64,000 bases of DNA from Xanthoparmelia taractica (Eukaryota > Ascomycota > Lecanoromycetes > Lecanorales > Parmeliaceae). The translations under genes were made by a program, and so were the position numbers. The notes beneath the pieces are model-generated. The model saw nothing but the letters and a program-made list of their open reading frames with translations. It did not search any database and was not told where the DNA came from. Positions 44,611-55,752 of the stretch are shown piece by piece. Position 1 is the stretch's first letter. The number at the start of each line of letters is the position of its first letter. Location of the stretch: NCBI GenBank assembly GCA_033085395.1, contig JANQBS010000203.1:1-64000 (forward strand), read 5' to 3'.

Positions 44611-45334
44611 AACGGCCAACAACTCTGTGCGAACCAAGAGCTCCCCCAGAGATCCGATGAGCAAAGAAAGCGCAGCACAGAAGTCAATACCGTTCTGGAT
44701 ACCGGATTGCTTTAGTGTTTGCTAGGCTCGGTTATTGTTCGCACAGTCGAAAGAGATGTCGAACATCGCTACTTGGTCTCTCAATGGCTGGACCGTTGCA
44801 GAGTCCTGTAAGGCTGTCTGAAGCTGGAATTGGGTCAGGCTAGACGCTAGCCTTGGATATGTCGAACGGCGCAGGGATTCGAACGAGGGAATCAATTGGA
44901 GGGGAGATTTGGCCATTTGGGCCGATGTGAGGATTAAATAGGGTGACGAAGAAATGTGATAATGTAGTAGCAAAACTCTAAATAGGGGATGAAATATTTC
45001 CCAACGAGGAAGGCGTAGCGAGGAAACGAGATTAATGTCGAGGCAAACAATTGTGTAATTGCAATGTAAAACACTGCCTTTCCAACTGCAAGACCTTTGC
45101 TTGAGCTTAAGTCGGTCCGTATTGTCTAACAAGCCATACCTACCTTGCAAGGAAGGTAGGAACACTCACCTTGTACAACAATTGTGAGTCTATTCCCCCC
45201 GTCAGCAAACATTCCACGCCTCAAAACGCGCTTAGTCCGCATGCAGCTCTGCCTGATGATGCCTCACTCCTTACCTGACCCCACAACCACAATTGCGAGC
45301 ATTGCATTTGCTAATAGTGCTTCATGCTTTCAGT
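44611..45334. other. Intergenic
   Basis: No gene is firmly supported. A minus-strand frame of 147 codons (44722-45165) has no known domain. TTTCAG right before the ATG at 45335 suggests an intron in the leader of the next gene. Confidence 0.4.
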
Positions 45335-46939
45335 ATGTCAGCAGGAACCTCACCGAGCGGTTTTGCTTCCTTGCGGGCAAGGTTTGAACAGAAGGGTGAA
45401 TCCACCTCTCCCCCTTCCCGCGGCCGCTCACCAGCTGGGCCATTGGGTGTGACGGGCGACGCCTCTCGTCCTATCTCGAAGGTTCGAACCAGCTTTGTCG
45501 CTGTTGAGCCTGCTGAACAGATGGGAGACCTCAATGCATCCGAAGAGTTGGGTAATAAGGGGCACGTACAAAACGGTGACGGGGCCGGAGAAACTACAAC
45601 GAACGGGGTGGTCGAAAAGCTAAAGACTAATGGCATTGAATTCACCCCTCAGAACTCTACCAACAAGGAGACGAACCCACCTGAACAAACGACACCCAAG
45701 GGTTCTCCAACAAAGAAGGACAGCATACCACCGGAGAAGCCGGGAATGAATAGTGCTCCGACTGCTGACCTAGACAAGCCTAAATCCACTGCGGAAGTAG
45801 AAAGGGAGATAGGTACTGTCCTCGACGGGCCTGTTCGAGAGGGGGAAACCTCTCCACTGGGGTCTATACTGAAAGGGTCACCGTTCGAACAAGATGAAAA
45901 TGAGGGAGAAGCGTCGAAGGCCCGAGACACTGGAGCGGCAGCTGAGCCAGTGCAATCTTTGGAGCAACAGGTTGCGGACCCTACCACTCCCATGACCAAC
46001 GGCAAGCCAAAGGAGGCTTCCGCACCGAACGCTGGACAGCAACCCAAAACTAAGACAACTCCGCCTTCTGCCATTAGAAAGAAGTCAGTTATCCAGCCAG
46101 CATCGTCGACGATAGAAAAGTCTGGGAATAAGACTCATACGCCTACACGTCCTGCGCCCACTACTCCCAAGAATGCACCAACGCCTAACAAGCAACCAAT
46201 GTCCAAAAAGATATCACCAAAGTCAGCCACTTCGGCAGAGCCAAAGAAGGAGGGTTTGAAGGACGCAAAGAAGACGACTGTTGAGAGACCGAGCCGACCA
46301 GCTGTGGGACAGAAAGCCCCTGTTGCGGCCTCAAAGCCCGCAGCAAAGCCAGCGAAGAAACCGGGTCCTACATCCCCAGCTTCATTCACAAAGCCGCGTC
46401 CGAAATCCCCAACACGGCCAGTTCGATTACCTGGCTCAGCTACTGCACCAACCGCTGCATCTGCCGCCAAACTCGAGACAGCACCGGCCGCTACGGCCAA
46501 ACCCAGGGACCGTGTCCCCTCGAATCCAACGTCCTTGCGGTCAAAGCCGGCTCGTACATCGCTGCCTGCCCGGTCAAAATTCTCGGAAAAGGCAAAAGAG
46601 AAGCCAAAGTCGCGGCTGAGCACCGCAAGTTCAAAAGCCCCAGAAGGAAGCTTTTTGGACAGAATGATGCGTCCAACGCAGAGCACATCCCAGAAAACGC
46701 ATGAAAAATTGGAAGCCAAGACTCCGCCCAAGAAGGCTAATGGGGTAAAGCCCAAGAGAAAAAGTGATGGGAGCGAGAAAGCGAAGAGTGAGAATTTCGA
46801 AACGAAGGCGGAGCAGCCAATAGAGACGGCGGCATCACCCCCAGTACAACCTTCGGCTGATTCCAGCGAAACCCAAAGGACAAACAGAGCAGACAACGGC
46901 ACGGACGAGGCTGCTCCAGCATCTGCGGTCTCGTCGTAA
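45335..46939 (+). CDS. Disordered Lys/Pro/Ala-rich protein
   Basis: 534 residues from MSAGTSPSGFASLRARFEQK. The sequence upstream of this ATG in the same frame ends in TTTCAG, so a leader intron is likely and an extra first exon is possible. Almost the whole protein is low-complexity (TPTRPAPTTPKNAPTPNKQP, KPAAKPAKKPGPTSPASFTK), strongly basic and free of Cys. Two short segments look conserved: the N-terminal SLRARFE and SFLDRMMRPTQSTSQKTHEK near residue 445. Similar mucin-like or proteophosphoglycan-like annotations are common in fungi and carry no function. No signal peptide is seen from this start, so a secreted mucin is unlikely. Confidence 0.7.
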   Translation: MSAGTSPSGFASLRARFEQKGESTSPPSRGRSPAGPLGVTGDASRPISKVRTSFVAVEPAEQMGDLNASEELGNKGHVQNGDGAGETTTNGVVEKLKTNGIEFTPQNSTNKETNPPEQTTPKGSPTKKDSIPPEKPGMNSAPTADLDKPKSTAEVEREIGTVLDGPVREGETSPLGSILKGSPFEQDENEGEASKARDTGAAAEPVQSLEQQVADPTTPMTNGKPKEASAPNAGQQPKTKTTPPSAIRKKSVIQPASSTIEKSGNKTHTPTRPAPTTPKNAPTPNKQPMSKKISPKSATSAEPKKEGLKDAKKTTVERPSRPAVGQKAPVAASKPAAKPAKKPGPTSPASFTKPRPKSPTRPVRLPGSATAPTAASAAKLETAPAATAKPRDRVPSNPTSLRSKPARTSLPARSKFSEKAKEKPKSRLSTASSKAPEGSFLDRMMRPTQSTSQKTHEKLEAKTPPKKANGVKPKRKSDGSEKAKSENFETKAEQPIETAASPPVQPSADSSETQRTNRADNGTDEAAPASAVSS

Positions 46940-47192
46940 GCGGCAGGTTTGAAACGCTCGGTTTTAAGAGCATATGCCGAGGATTTGGAGTTCTATACCA
47001 CGGTGCCTTTAATAGCGTGCTTTCAATAGCGTCTCACTGGAGCGTTGCTAGCTGTGAAAGCCAGTAGTATGTACAACTAATAAGCTTGCCCTTGTGCCTT
47101 GATCACTCTGTAATGTATAGTTGCGTGTGCGTCATTAGCTTGGAGCAAATACCCCAAATGCATCTCCCTACTTCCTTCTTCCTTTTCCTTCT

Positions 47193-47867
47193 TCACCAAG
47201 AGACAGGATTGACCCGACAAAGCAACATCCCCCCAATCCTCCGCTCCACACACTCCCTCGCCTCCATTATCCCCCGATCCGTCGTCACAAACATGCTCTC
47301 CCCTATCCCCCTCAACCCATTCACATACCCTTTCCGCTCCCCCTTCACCAACCCCGCTATATCCGCCACAGACGCCCACACCCGCCGCGTCGGCTTCGAC
47401 ACCAACCGCATCTTCTCCAGCACAGGCCGCCCATTGTAATACTTCATCCCGACCCACAACCGCCGCGACGACACATTCTCCTGCGTAATCGTCTCCCCCA
47501 CCACATCATCATCACCATCATCATCACCACCATCATCGGCCCCTAATCCTCCTACTTCTCCTCCTCTTCCTCCTGTTTCTTCTTCTTCTCTCCTCACCAC
47601 ATCACCCCTCCCCCCAGACCAAAAAGCAACATGTCCGCCCCCCATCTCCTTCTTCGCCTCCGGGTTCGCGCTCAGTGTCGGCGCCAACGCGCTCGGTGGC
47701 GGGGGGGTGGGCCCGCCGATCACGACTGTGTTTACGTAGCCGCTTTTTTGGAGCTGGAGGAGGAGGGTGTGGAGTTGGGTTGTTGAGGGGAGGGAGGTTA
47801 GGCCGAGGCGGGCTTGGGAGGCGTTTTGGAGGTGGGAGCAGGCGTGGGCGAGGAGGACGAGGGACAT
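47193..47867 (-). CDS. mrps8: Mitochondrial ribosomal protein uS8m (MRPS8)
   Basis: 224 residues, no intron. MSLVLLAHACSHLQNASQAR and LGLTSLPSTTQLHTLLLQLQ, then VIGGPTPPP, are the conserved start of fungal uS8m. The C-terminal half SSRRLWVGMKYYNGRPVLEK, RLVSKPTRRVW, GESMFVTTDRGIMEARECVE and RRIGGMLLCR carries the S8 signature. uS8m binds the central domain of mitochondrial small-subunit rRNA. Between the halves is a Gly/Glu/Asp-rich stretch (GGDDDGDDDVVGE, about residues 85-128), encoded by CATCAT/CACCAT trinucleotide-rich DNA. The upstream 40 bases are almost pure purine on the coding strand. Confidence 0.92.
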   Translation of the reverse strand: MSLVLLAHACSHLQNASQARLGLTSLPSTTQLHTLLLQLQKSGYVNTVVIGGPTPPPPSALAPTLSANPEAKKEMGGGHVAFWSGGRGDVVRREEEETGGRGGEVGGLGADDGGDDDGDDDVVGETITQENVSSRRLWVGMKYYNGRPVLEKMRLVSKPTRRVWASVADIAGLVKGERKGYVNGLRGIGESMFVTTDRGIMEARECVERRIGGMLLCRVNPVSW

Positions 47868-48384
47868 GTTTTTTTTTTTCTTTTTTCTTTTTTCCTTTTT
47901 CTTTTTTGGGTAGGGAGGGGGTGTTGGGTTGGGGAGTGGTGCGTCGGTGGGAGGGTGTTGGGTGTGCGCAGGGGGACGAGGTCGTTGTTGTAAGCGAAGC
48001 GGTTCGCTCTGGAGGGGATTCAGATCGTTAAATAAGCGGAGATGGCGAGGATGACGGGGCTGCTGAGTTCAAAGGAGTCCGAATTAGAGTGGGAATGTAG
48101 CACTGTAACTTTTTGGGGGAATCGGTATAACTTCACTTCTGGGTCGAAAGTCCTGGCCTTGGCAGGCACTAATAAGGTAAGGTAAGATTCAGCCTTATGA
48201 AGAAAGCATGGGATGCCGTGGATGCCTTGAACTTCCGGCATCAATTGCGCGTCAAAAGCATCAACACTTGATGGTGATCACAGATGAAGCCATTAAGTTA
48301 GAGGGGAAAAATATTATGCTATGAGCTGAGAAAGATGCGCACAAAGTACAAACCCCCTTGCATACATAATGACCGCTTGCAAAT
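47868..48384. promoter_or_regulatory. MRPS8 promoter with homopurine leader
   Basis: A run of T with a few C at 47869-47907 (A/G on the coding strand) ends two bases before the MRPS8 ATG. Such poly(dA:dT)-type tracts commonly keep promoters nucleosome-free. The remainder separates MRPS8 from the 3' end of the coiled-coil gene; no gene seen. Confidence 0.5.
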
Positions 48385-50415
48385 CTACATCTCATCAGCC
48401 ATGATCATGTCCTCATCCTCGTCTTCCTCTAGAACTCCAATTCCGCTGTCAGGTCGCTTTCCTTTTTTGCCACGTCTGAATTCCACGTAACCCTCCACAT
48501 CTTTGAATCTTGTCACACTGACAGGTGTTAGGAGACCTTTATGCTCAGTCACCTCGGCTCCCCTTCTCTGCACATCCTTCACATGAGCAACTTTGACTCC
48601 TTCTGCTTTCGCGGTGCAGATGGCGAGCTCATTCTGCACAGCTTCAACAGCACGCAAGCCTGAGTCACGCTCTTCTTCCAAGTTCCTCATCAGCAGTTGT
48701 CGCTTCTCCTCCGCGGCGGCCACCTTGGCCTTGCATTCCGAAAGGTCAGTACTCAGTTTGCCAATCGTCACATTCAGTCCGCCCGCTTCTCTTTCTCTTC
48801 CCTCTCTCTCCTCAGCGAAGATTACCTCAGTCTCTCGAATGACTTCCTGCTTCTTGTGGACTGCGGCCTGAAGTTCTTGCTCCCGAACCTTGAGCTCTCT
48901 GATCCTTACGTTTCTTTCCTGCACCTCCTGCTCAGCTTCACGTCTTCCCCTAGTCTCTGCGGCAACGTGACACTCGAGATCGGCAACTGCTTCATCCATG
49001 TCAGAGCGCAGCTGAGAGATGGCTGCGTTGTGTTCGTCTTCGCTTCTCGCGATGAGCAATTCAAGCTTGCCAACTTCGACTCTATAAGATTCAAGGGCAT
49101 CCTGAAGCTTTTCAATTGAACGTTCTTTCTCGTCAACTTCCTTTACCAAGTCTATGGCCTTGCTCGACGTATTCTGGAGGCTAGTTTCTAGCATGCTCAC
49201 TCTTGCTTGCGCATTGTCGGCTCTGGTTTTCTCATTCGAGTGGCGCTTACTCAAGTCTTCGGCATACACACGAGCACGATCCAATTGTGCAAGCACTGCA
49301 TTGAACTGATTTCGTAAGTTTGATTCTTGCGTTTCGGTGGCTTTCAATGAGCCTTCTGCCATAAAGGCTTGAGCCTTGAGGGTCCGCAGGCGATCGAGCA
49401 TAACGTCGAGCAAAGGCTTTGGGTCTTCGGGCATGAGGCCAAGGGCAATCTCTCCAGGGAAGAGGTACTCCAGTGAAATCCGAGCGGAGCGGAATATCTC
49501 CGTGTGAGTGGGCGAAGGTAGCGCGACTTGAGTTGCTGCTTCGCTGACAGGCTGCAGAACACTGACTGGGGTCTGCTCTCGAAGAGCTCCATTATCGTCG
49601 AAGGTGGTTGCAACGAAATCTTCATCTGCGTCGTCTACGAAGATCTCCATAGGCGATGATACCATGTTCGGGAGATCGTGACTCCCAGAGGTAGGTTCAG
49701 CTGTTGTCGATCGCTCTCGCATCTCCCTTCTCAGCTCGACTAGCTGTTGCTCCAACTCTCGGACTCTCTCTGCACTTGCTGTTTCTCCATCTGTTTCGTC
49801 GCTGTGCTCTTTGCTGGATACCTTGGCGCCTGCCAGCTCGTCTTTCAGGCACTGTATTTCTTGGTTCAGCTTTATTTTCGACTTCCTCTCCTCATCTATA
49901 TCGTTGATCTCAACGCTCAAATTGTTTCTTCTTAAGCGCCGCTTCAGACGGTCATCAAGCACTTGACGCAGTGGTGCGAACTGAAACACGCCTGAAAAAG
50001 GGCCTGGTGATGGCGATAACGAGGGAGATGGCAGTGATGTCGACAGCTGGACCGGGAGCGAACGACGTCTTGTGCCGGCGGCTAGTAGCCGTGGCGTCAA
50101 AGGTCCCAGAGCCTGCTGTATGAAGGATGTTCGCTTGAGGTGGGGCGTAAGTCCGGTGGATGAGGATGGCGCCAAAGGTTCGGGACCTGGGTCTGTGAAG
50201 CGGACTCGCTTCTTGGACTTCGTGGGTGTCTTGGGAGGCTCTCGAGAGCACCCTTCAGCCTCGACGCTTGGCTCTGACTTTGGTACGTCTACCGCATCTG
50301 GAAGTCTAGTACTGATACGACGCTTTCGACGAACGGCCAGAGGTCTATCATCTGTGATGTCCACCACTTCGATTTGGGAAGTGTGCATTGCCATTGCGAG
50401 GCAGTTATTGGGCAT
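48385..50415 (-). CDS. Long coiled-coil protein of unknown function
   Basis: 676 residues; the start is uncertain between MPNNCLAMAM (50415) and the nearby MHTSQIEVVD. The N-terminal 160 residues are basic and Ser/Pro-rich, with the conserved fungal block KKRVRFTDPGPE, SSTGLTPHLKRTSF. Residues about 165-230 and 340-610 are coiled coil (LKDELAGAKVSSKEHSDETD, VRELEQQLVELRREMRER). The C-terminus is a short acidic tail (VLEEDEDEDMIMADEM) after RRGKKGKRPDSGIG. The layout suggests a nuclear or spindle/septum scaffold, but that is inference. No intron is needed. Confidence 0.75.
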   Translation of the reverse strand: MPNNCLAMAMHTSQIEVVDITDDRPLAVRRKRRISTRLPDAVDVPKSEPSVEAEGCSREPPKTPTKSKKRVRFTDPGPEPLAPSSSTGLTPHLKRTSFIQQALGPLTPRLLAAGTRRRSLPVQLSTSLPSPSLSPSPGPFSGVFQFAPLRQVLDDRLKRRLRRNNLSVEINDIDEERKSKIKLNQEIQCLKDELAGAKVSSKEHSDETDGETASAERVRELEQQLVELRREMRERSTTAEPTSGSHDLPNMVSSPMEIFVDDADEDFVATTFDDNGALREQTPVSVLQPVSEAATQVALPSPTHTEIFRSARISLEYLFPGEIALGLMPEDPKPLLDVMLDRLRTLKAQAFMAEGSLKATETQESNLRNQFNAVLAQLDRARVYAEDLSKRHSNEKTRADNAQARVSMLETSLQNTSSKAIDLVKEVDEKERSIEKLQDALESYRVEVGKLELLIARSEDEHNAAISQLRSDMDEAVADLECHVAAETRGRREAEQEVQERNVRIRELKVREQELQAAVHKKQEVIRETEVIFAEEREGREREAGGLNVTIGKLSTDLSECKAKVAAAEEKRQLLMRNLEEERDSGLRAVEAVQNELAICTAKAEGVKVAHVKDVQRRGAEVTEHKGLLTPVSVTRFKDVEGYVEFRRGKKGKRPDSGIGVLEEDEDEDMIMADEM

Positions 50416-51177
50416 TGACTGTGAAGAGGGGGGAAGGAAGGCGAAGAGAGAGAAACAGCATAGATATGAGCGAAAGGATCGCGTGTTGAGCGAATGTCAA
50501 CAGCAAGAACAAGTATAGTAAACAAAGGAATGATGGAGATGGGAGCTCAAGCTTTGTAGGCTCCAGTGACTATGGATGATTGTAAACAAACCCTAAGCCT
50601 TGTAGGGCTGGACAACGGCGCGTCTGTAGATCTTGGCGCAGTTGATTGGATTTGGTGTCTCGAATAGAAATCGCTAGTTTAACAGTTTAACACAATTTTG
50701 CAAGTATCGGCTGCCGCAAAAAACGAGTGGTATGTATAGGATCAAGTCTGCTTGTCTCCTTTTCCCTTTGTAGAAGGAGCTTCTTCATGCTTCGTATTGA
50801 CTACGATTGTGGATGCAGATTGCCATTGGGGTCAATACCTCCTTACACCTTGGGCTAAAGTACCTTGCCGTCGTACCGAAGTTTTGGAGCGTATAGTACT
50901 GTTTAACCACCTTCCTAGAATTGCAGCCCTCCCGGAAAAAACTCGTCATTCGCATCACTCGAATCATTCTCCAACATGCATATCTTGCAGTCAAGGACTG
51001 CACGAGGCTTTAGCCAGGAGCTATCTTCTCTATCAGTGTCCCAAGTCTGGCCTCGAGCACGATTGCGCTAGAACGGATTAGCCAGGAAGTCTTCTACTCT
51101 CGTCATTACTGTCGGTTCTCCGAGTCGCCTCGCATCATTGCACTCTTGCTAGCTGCTCCTTGAAGCATCATATAAAG
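50416..51177. promoter_or_regulatory. Divergent promoter region
   Basis: 762 bp between the divergent starts of the coiled-coil protein and the F-box protein. No coding frame is supported. Confidence 0.4.
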
Positions 51178-52909
51178 ATGGAGAGGCTCATTGGACTCCT
51201 TAAGTCTCCTTCGACCTCCTTATCCTCCACGCTTTCTCCTCCCACTGTCAATGAATCCGCCGCCACCGCTGGAGCAATCAAACCAGTGCACCCCGACCCT
51301 CCCAATACTATGCCTCCCTCAATCTCAAAATTCGAAGCTCTGCCTGCCGAAATTATTAGTCATATTCTTGCCTTCCTGCCTCCCGTTTCCCTCGCCAGCT
51401 TGTCACGAACATGCAGTCTTTTACGTTCCCACGCCTATGATGACGTCCTATGGATGTCTTTCCTTCGGAATACTGTACCTGCACTTAGCGATCTCGATTC
51501 CGCATCGCCAGCGAAGAGTTGGAGAGATCTCTACATTGCCCATCATCCCTACTGGTTCTTGGTCCAGAAAAAATTATGGTTTGCTGATGTTCACAACAAC
51601 GGGCTGTTGATATTGGCGCGCTACAATAGCCAGAATGGCTGCATCGAAGCTTTTCGCCTTCTTGCAGAGCATGGGCCTCATACATATGAGACATGGGCGC
51701 ACAACCCTGAGGTTATCATTCACTCCTTCAACCCTAGGCTTAGTCTATGGCTCGACGATCCAGTAATCAAGCTCGGCCTTAACAGAGGAAACCATCCCAA
51801 GGACAACCGGTTGCGGCAGGAAGTCGCCATGCAGACGGGAAGAACCCATGGCATTTGTTCAATGATATCCCTATGCCGGCCCATTCCCAAAGAATTACAA
51901 GCAACCGCAATGTCCCTCTGGCCCCCTGCTACTATTCCTGCAAAAGAACGAGTACGCAATGAATCTGCAAACAAGTTCCGGACAGAGGAACATCGGCCTC
52001 GAACGCTGGACCAAATGAGTGATCACACTTTCAGGATCCGGAAATGGCTGGAATTTTCTAATTTGATGCAGCCTTTGAATGCAGTCCGGATGGGGGAGGA
52101 AGTCATGACGTTCAGTACGCTGCTTGAGGAGTCTTACATGCCTACCAGGGACAAGCCGTGGCAGGGAATATGGGTTGGAGACTATTCTGGCCACGGTTGC
52201 GAGTTCCTACTTGTATTGCAGCGTGAGGTTACTTCGCCCATGACCCTTTCTAGGACATCATCGACATCATCATCGACAGGCTCTCTCCCGCAAGGTATGG
52301 CTATTACAGTGACCAATGCCGATATGGGGCTGCAAGACTCGGACGGCGTCCGGCATTCAGCGGGGTTCACAGAGAGCCGGACGGTTGTCCCCTCGGACCA
52401 CGTTGGGGAGACTGCAGGTCCATCTACGTGGCAACCAAAAGAAGGTTTTGCGGATCGATATAAAAAAGAAGACCCAGACGCTCAAACCTCAACTACGGAA
52501 GCTCCTTCAGGCCGACTGGAGGCTATCAAGTTGACGGGTGACGTCAACGTTCCCAGAGGAGAATACACCTGGATTGCTGAGGATATCGGACCAAATGGGC
52601 TGGTACGTGTTGCAAACGAGCAAATGTTCGTTGGGGCAAGAACGGTCAAAAGCTGGGGTCACATTGCGGGAAGAGGATACCGGAATGACCGATTCATTCG
52701 GTCGCAGTTGATCATGATCTCTCATGACTGTCTAGCACAGTATTGGGAAGTGAGTCGAGCATGCATTGAATCAATGAGACCTTGTCCCTTGCTAATCCGT
52801 TTGGTAGAACTTTGGCCATATCTCTTTCTACAAGAGAGTCAACATTGACGATTATCTAACCAATGAAGTCATCTCCCAAGCATTGTTCTGCAACAGAAAG
52901 ATCGAATGA
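51178..52909 (+). CDS. F-box protein (FBXO31-like)
   Basis: Exons 51178-52749 and 52808-52909 give 557 residues. The intron GTGAGT...TTGGTAG joins CLAQYWE to NFGHISFYKRVNIDDYLTNE. The F-box is at about residues 55-100 (FEALPAEIISHILAFLPPVS, LASLSRTCSLLRSHAYDD, VLWMSFL). The C-terminal half has the GIWVGDYSGHGCEFLLVLQR block and a final GRGYRNDRFIRSQLIMISHD, like the substrate-binding barrel of FBXO31 and plant/fungal relatives. It should be a substrate receptor of an SCF ubiquitin ligase. A low-complexity Ser/Thr segment (SRTSSTSSSTGS) interrupts the barrel. The ATG follows the leader directly after TATAAAG. Confidence 0.85.
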
Positions 52910-53874
52910 CTCGAGGTGTGGGAAAATGCTCTGCTAGGCCACGATCAAATAATGAAATTCTTGGGTATGTACCCATCTTGCCACGTCACCAGACGTACTC
53001 AAGACTCGCCCACCACGGGTGCTATGGCAACGTCGTAGAGAGAAAAAGCGTAGGAGACGGTCGAGGCATTCAGGCGCAGGATCACAAGTCCTCTTATAGG
53101 CTCTTTACCAGAGCTAAAACAGGCACAATATTTGGCAGCGTATCATGCCCTGAGCAATTGCAGAGGCAGAACAGTCGAAGGGTGAGGTGAAAAGGGTGGA
53201 GGTGAGCAGAACAGAATAGCCAACAAATTGGGCTTGGAAAAGGGTAGCTTGGCGAGTATGGTAAGAAACATTGATATATTTAATGGTGAAACATGTTTCC
53301 TTAGCGGTATGTAGCCGCCGAACGGATGCGCTTTGTACCCTCAGCTGAGATTGAGTAGCTACAACAAAGCAATGGATGTTGGGTCTTGAAAAAGGGGGCC
53401 AAAATGTAGCTGTATATTTTTATTAGGCCATTGAGGGTTTGAAGATGCTAATCGTATGCCTCAAGTAAAAGAAGAGCCTTGTAGATGGTGTAGAATTGTC
53501 CTATTTTGGACAGTGCCTAGTTAAGTGTAGCTTCTAGTTTTCTATCAAGGATACGCAAGTCAGCTTACTTATGGCCGCGAGTAACGAATTCCTTGTTTCT
53601 TCCCCCAAATCAATTCTGGTCTGGGCGAGTAAATCCATCATCAAATCGTCATTTACTCTATCAGGCCTCAATATTCTTCTTCTTCTTCTTCTTCTTCTTC
53701 TTCGTCTTTTATAACATCATACTTGACAGAGGCAGAGAAAGAGAAGAGGGAACCTTCCCATGACTGGACGACATTTGTCCCACCTACCTAATTATACCAA
53801 CAACGCATTCACCGGCCACCATTTTCCTTGGCCGACTTGACTCGGTGGCCGAGTCAAAGCTTCTTTACTTCAAT
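52910..53874. other. Intergenic with (TTC)n microsatellite
   Basis: No gene seen. The (TTC)n run is at 53674-53703. The right part should be the promoter of the membrane-protein gene starting at 53875. Confidence 0.4.
53674..53703. repeat. (TTC)n microsatellite
   Basis: About ten TTC units on the plus strand, non-coding. Confidence 0.9.
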
Positions 53875-55262
53875 ATGCTCCTGCCTTCTCTCGTCGCGAG
53901 GGCGACTGATCCTTCTAAGCCAACCGGTCTGCAAAGTGGTTCAACCAATCCCGTCATCATTGTACGAGTACCTCCCACAAGCTATCCCCACCGCCTTGGA
54001 AAACAGGCTGACTCGCAACGCAGGCCATAGCAATTGCTGTCGCTCTCACGTTTATATTGATAGCCGTCTACGTCTATGTCGCAAAACGACGGCCTCCAAA
54101 TTATTCCACCAATCCAGTCAAGCATTCAAAATGGCGGTCTTGGACCACCAAGGCCAAAAGCCTGCTCCCCTTCACCAAAAAGCCGGGCGCCAGGAGCATA
54201 CTGGATCAAGAGACTTCGTACACCAACACCAATGCGTCAGCAAGAGAAACAACCACACATTCTCTGGCCGAGATCTCGCCAAGCGATGGCGTCAATCGCA
54301 ATACGTCTATCCGCAGCATCATGACCCTCCCCCCTTACCATCCGACACCTCGTCCTCATGAACGTCTCATAGCTCGCGAAGGCGAACGTGCAGGCGTGGA
54401 CACAGTCATTGAATTCCCAGAAACGGTAGAAGAAGAGGAGGAGCGGAGAGAGCAGGACATGGAATCACTCTACCAGATCCGGCAAGCCCGGAGGAGGGAA
54501 ATCGACGAACGCAACGAGCGCCGCAGAGAGCGCCAAGCGGCGAGAGAAGCCGGCGATTGGGCCCGTCTCGAACAGCTACGGCTCCAAAGCGAAGCACGTG
54601 CTCGAGCCCGCGCTGGCAGTTCGGCAAGTGCAGGCAGCAGCACCACGAGTTTGCCCATCGCAGCCGCAAATGCCAGCTCAATGATAGCAGATCATCACGC
54701 CCGTACCTCTAGCCGCGACCGCCGCGTCAGCTCCGTGAGCTATGCGGACCTGGGTCTCGCGCGCCACGATGGCTCAAGGTTACGAGCCGACAGTATCGAA
54801 TCAGACCACCGCCCTCTTCTCGAATCCGCGGCAAGCATGGGCGGCGACCACCGCAACCCATCATCTTCACGGCGCAGCTCCCTATTCCGCCTCCCTGCCC
54901 GCCGCTTCGATTCCCATACTAGAGCCGCTTCCGCGGAATCGGTCATGACGACCGATAGCGACCTTGCGGACATTACGCCCCAGAGTTCGTCCGAGGACCG
55001 AAGCGGTAGCAGCAGTGATCCGACCATGCGCACGCCGAGCGTCGGGACGACGAGTGAGCCGTCTCCGCCGATCGGCGAACCGCCGGAATATGAGGACGCG
55101 CCGCCGTACACGAGTCCTGTAGCGGGGAGAGGGGACGGCGTGCCGAGGTTACCGAGCTTGAGGGTCGGACAGGGCTTGCCGATGATTGAGATTACGGGTA
55201 GTACGCCTGCTGCTACGCCGGTGATGGGGACGCCGCCGGAGCATAATGGCCCGGCGCGATAA
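53875..55262 (+). CDS. Single-pass membrane protein with Arg-rich cytosolic tail
   Basis: Exons 53875-53961 and 54024-55262 give 441 residues. The join (GTACGA...ACGCAG) creates VIIAIAIAVALTFILIAVYV, a complete transmembrane helix (residues 27-49) followed by KRR; this is the main support for the intron. A short N-terminal part (MLLPSLVARATDPSKPTGLQ) lies outside. The tail has a charged, probably helical segment (ARRREIDERNERRRERQAAR, about 145-190), Ser-rich stretches (SYADLGLARHDGSRLRADSI) and a Pro-rich end with PPEYEDAPPY, a possible WW or arrestin (PY-type) binding motif. Similar proteins are common and uncharacterised in Pezizomycotina. Confidence 0.75.
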
Positions 55263-55752
55263 TATCGGTGGAAGGCTTTTGGTGCATTATGTTTATACGC
55301 GATTCAGCGAGCGAGCGAGCGGTCGATCGGTCGGTTTTTGGTTTGACTTTGGGAGGGCAATTGTGATGGGTAGTACATATTAGGTGGAGGTTTGAAAAAG
55401 GAAGGTGCATATCGCCGCTTCACAGAGCTTCGTTCGAGCGAAGCATTAGCGCTTGCGATACGGACTCTCTGGGTAGAGGGAGTCCAAGAAAAGGGGAATC
55501 GTATCAGGGCCAGAGTACAGGGAACTCACAATGCATGGATTGGAGCTCCTGATCATCGGTATCGGCATCGGCATCTCCACTTGCATCAAGGTCCGATGAC
55601 GTTTATATGAATACTGTATTAAATCAACAGATACTATGAATTGTTGCCCTGCGTCCCCGAAGCTGTCGAGTTAATTGAAGTGGCGCAGAACTCGGAAATG
55701 CACCCCCGCTTGCCAAAAGCACCATAGATCTATCCCCGTCCCCCTTCCTCCC
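55263..55752. other. Intergenic, convergent 3' ends
   Basis: Between the 3' ends of the membrane protein (plus) and the Ste6-like gene (minus). It includes a GAGC/GGTC simple stretch at about 55305-55335 and a small hairpin GCTTCG-TTCGAG-CGAAGC at about 55427-55444 that could sit in a shared terminator region. Confidence 0.45.

Noticed and set aside
44860..44900. GGATTCGAAC, looking like a reversed tRNA B-box
   Set aside because: No D-arm or acceptor stem is found at the right distance on the minus strand.
44722..45165. 147-codon minus-strand frame
   Set aside because: No domain, no conserved segment, and AT-rich leader-like composition; probably chance.
46135..46902. Long minus-strand open frame opposite the Lys/Pro-rich protein
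   Set aside because: It is the antisense shadow of a low-complexity coding region and shows no domain.
45335..46939. Secreted mucin interpretation of the Lys/Pro-rich protein
   Set aside because: No signal peptide from the best start, strongly basic composition and a conserved internal segment do not fit a cell-surface mucin.
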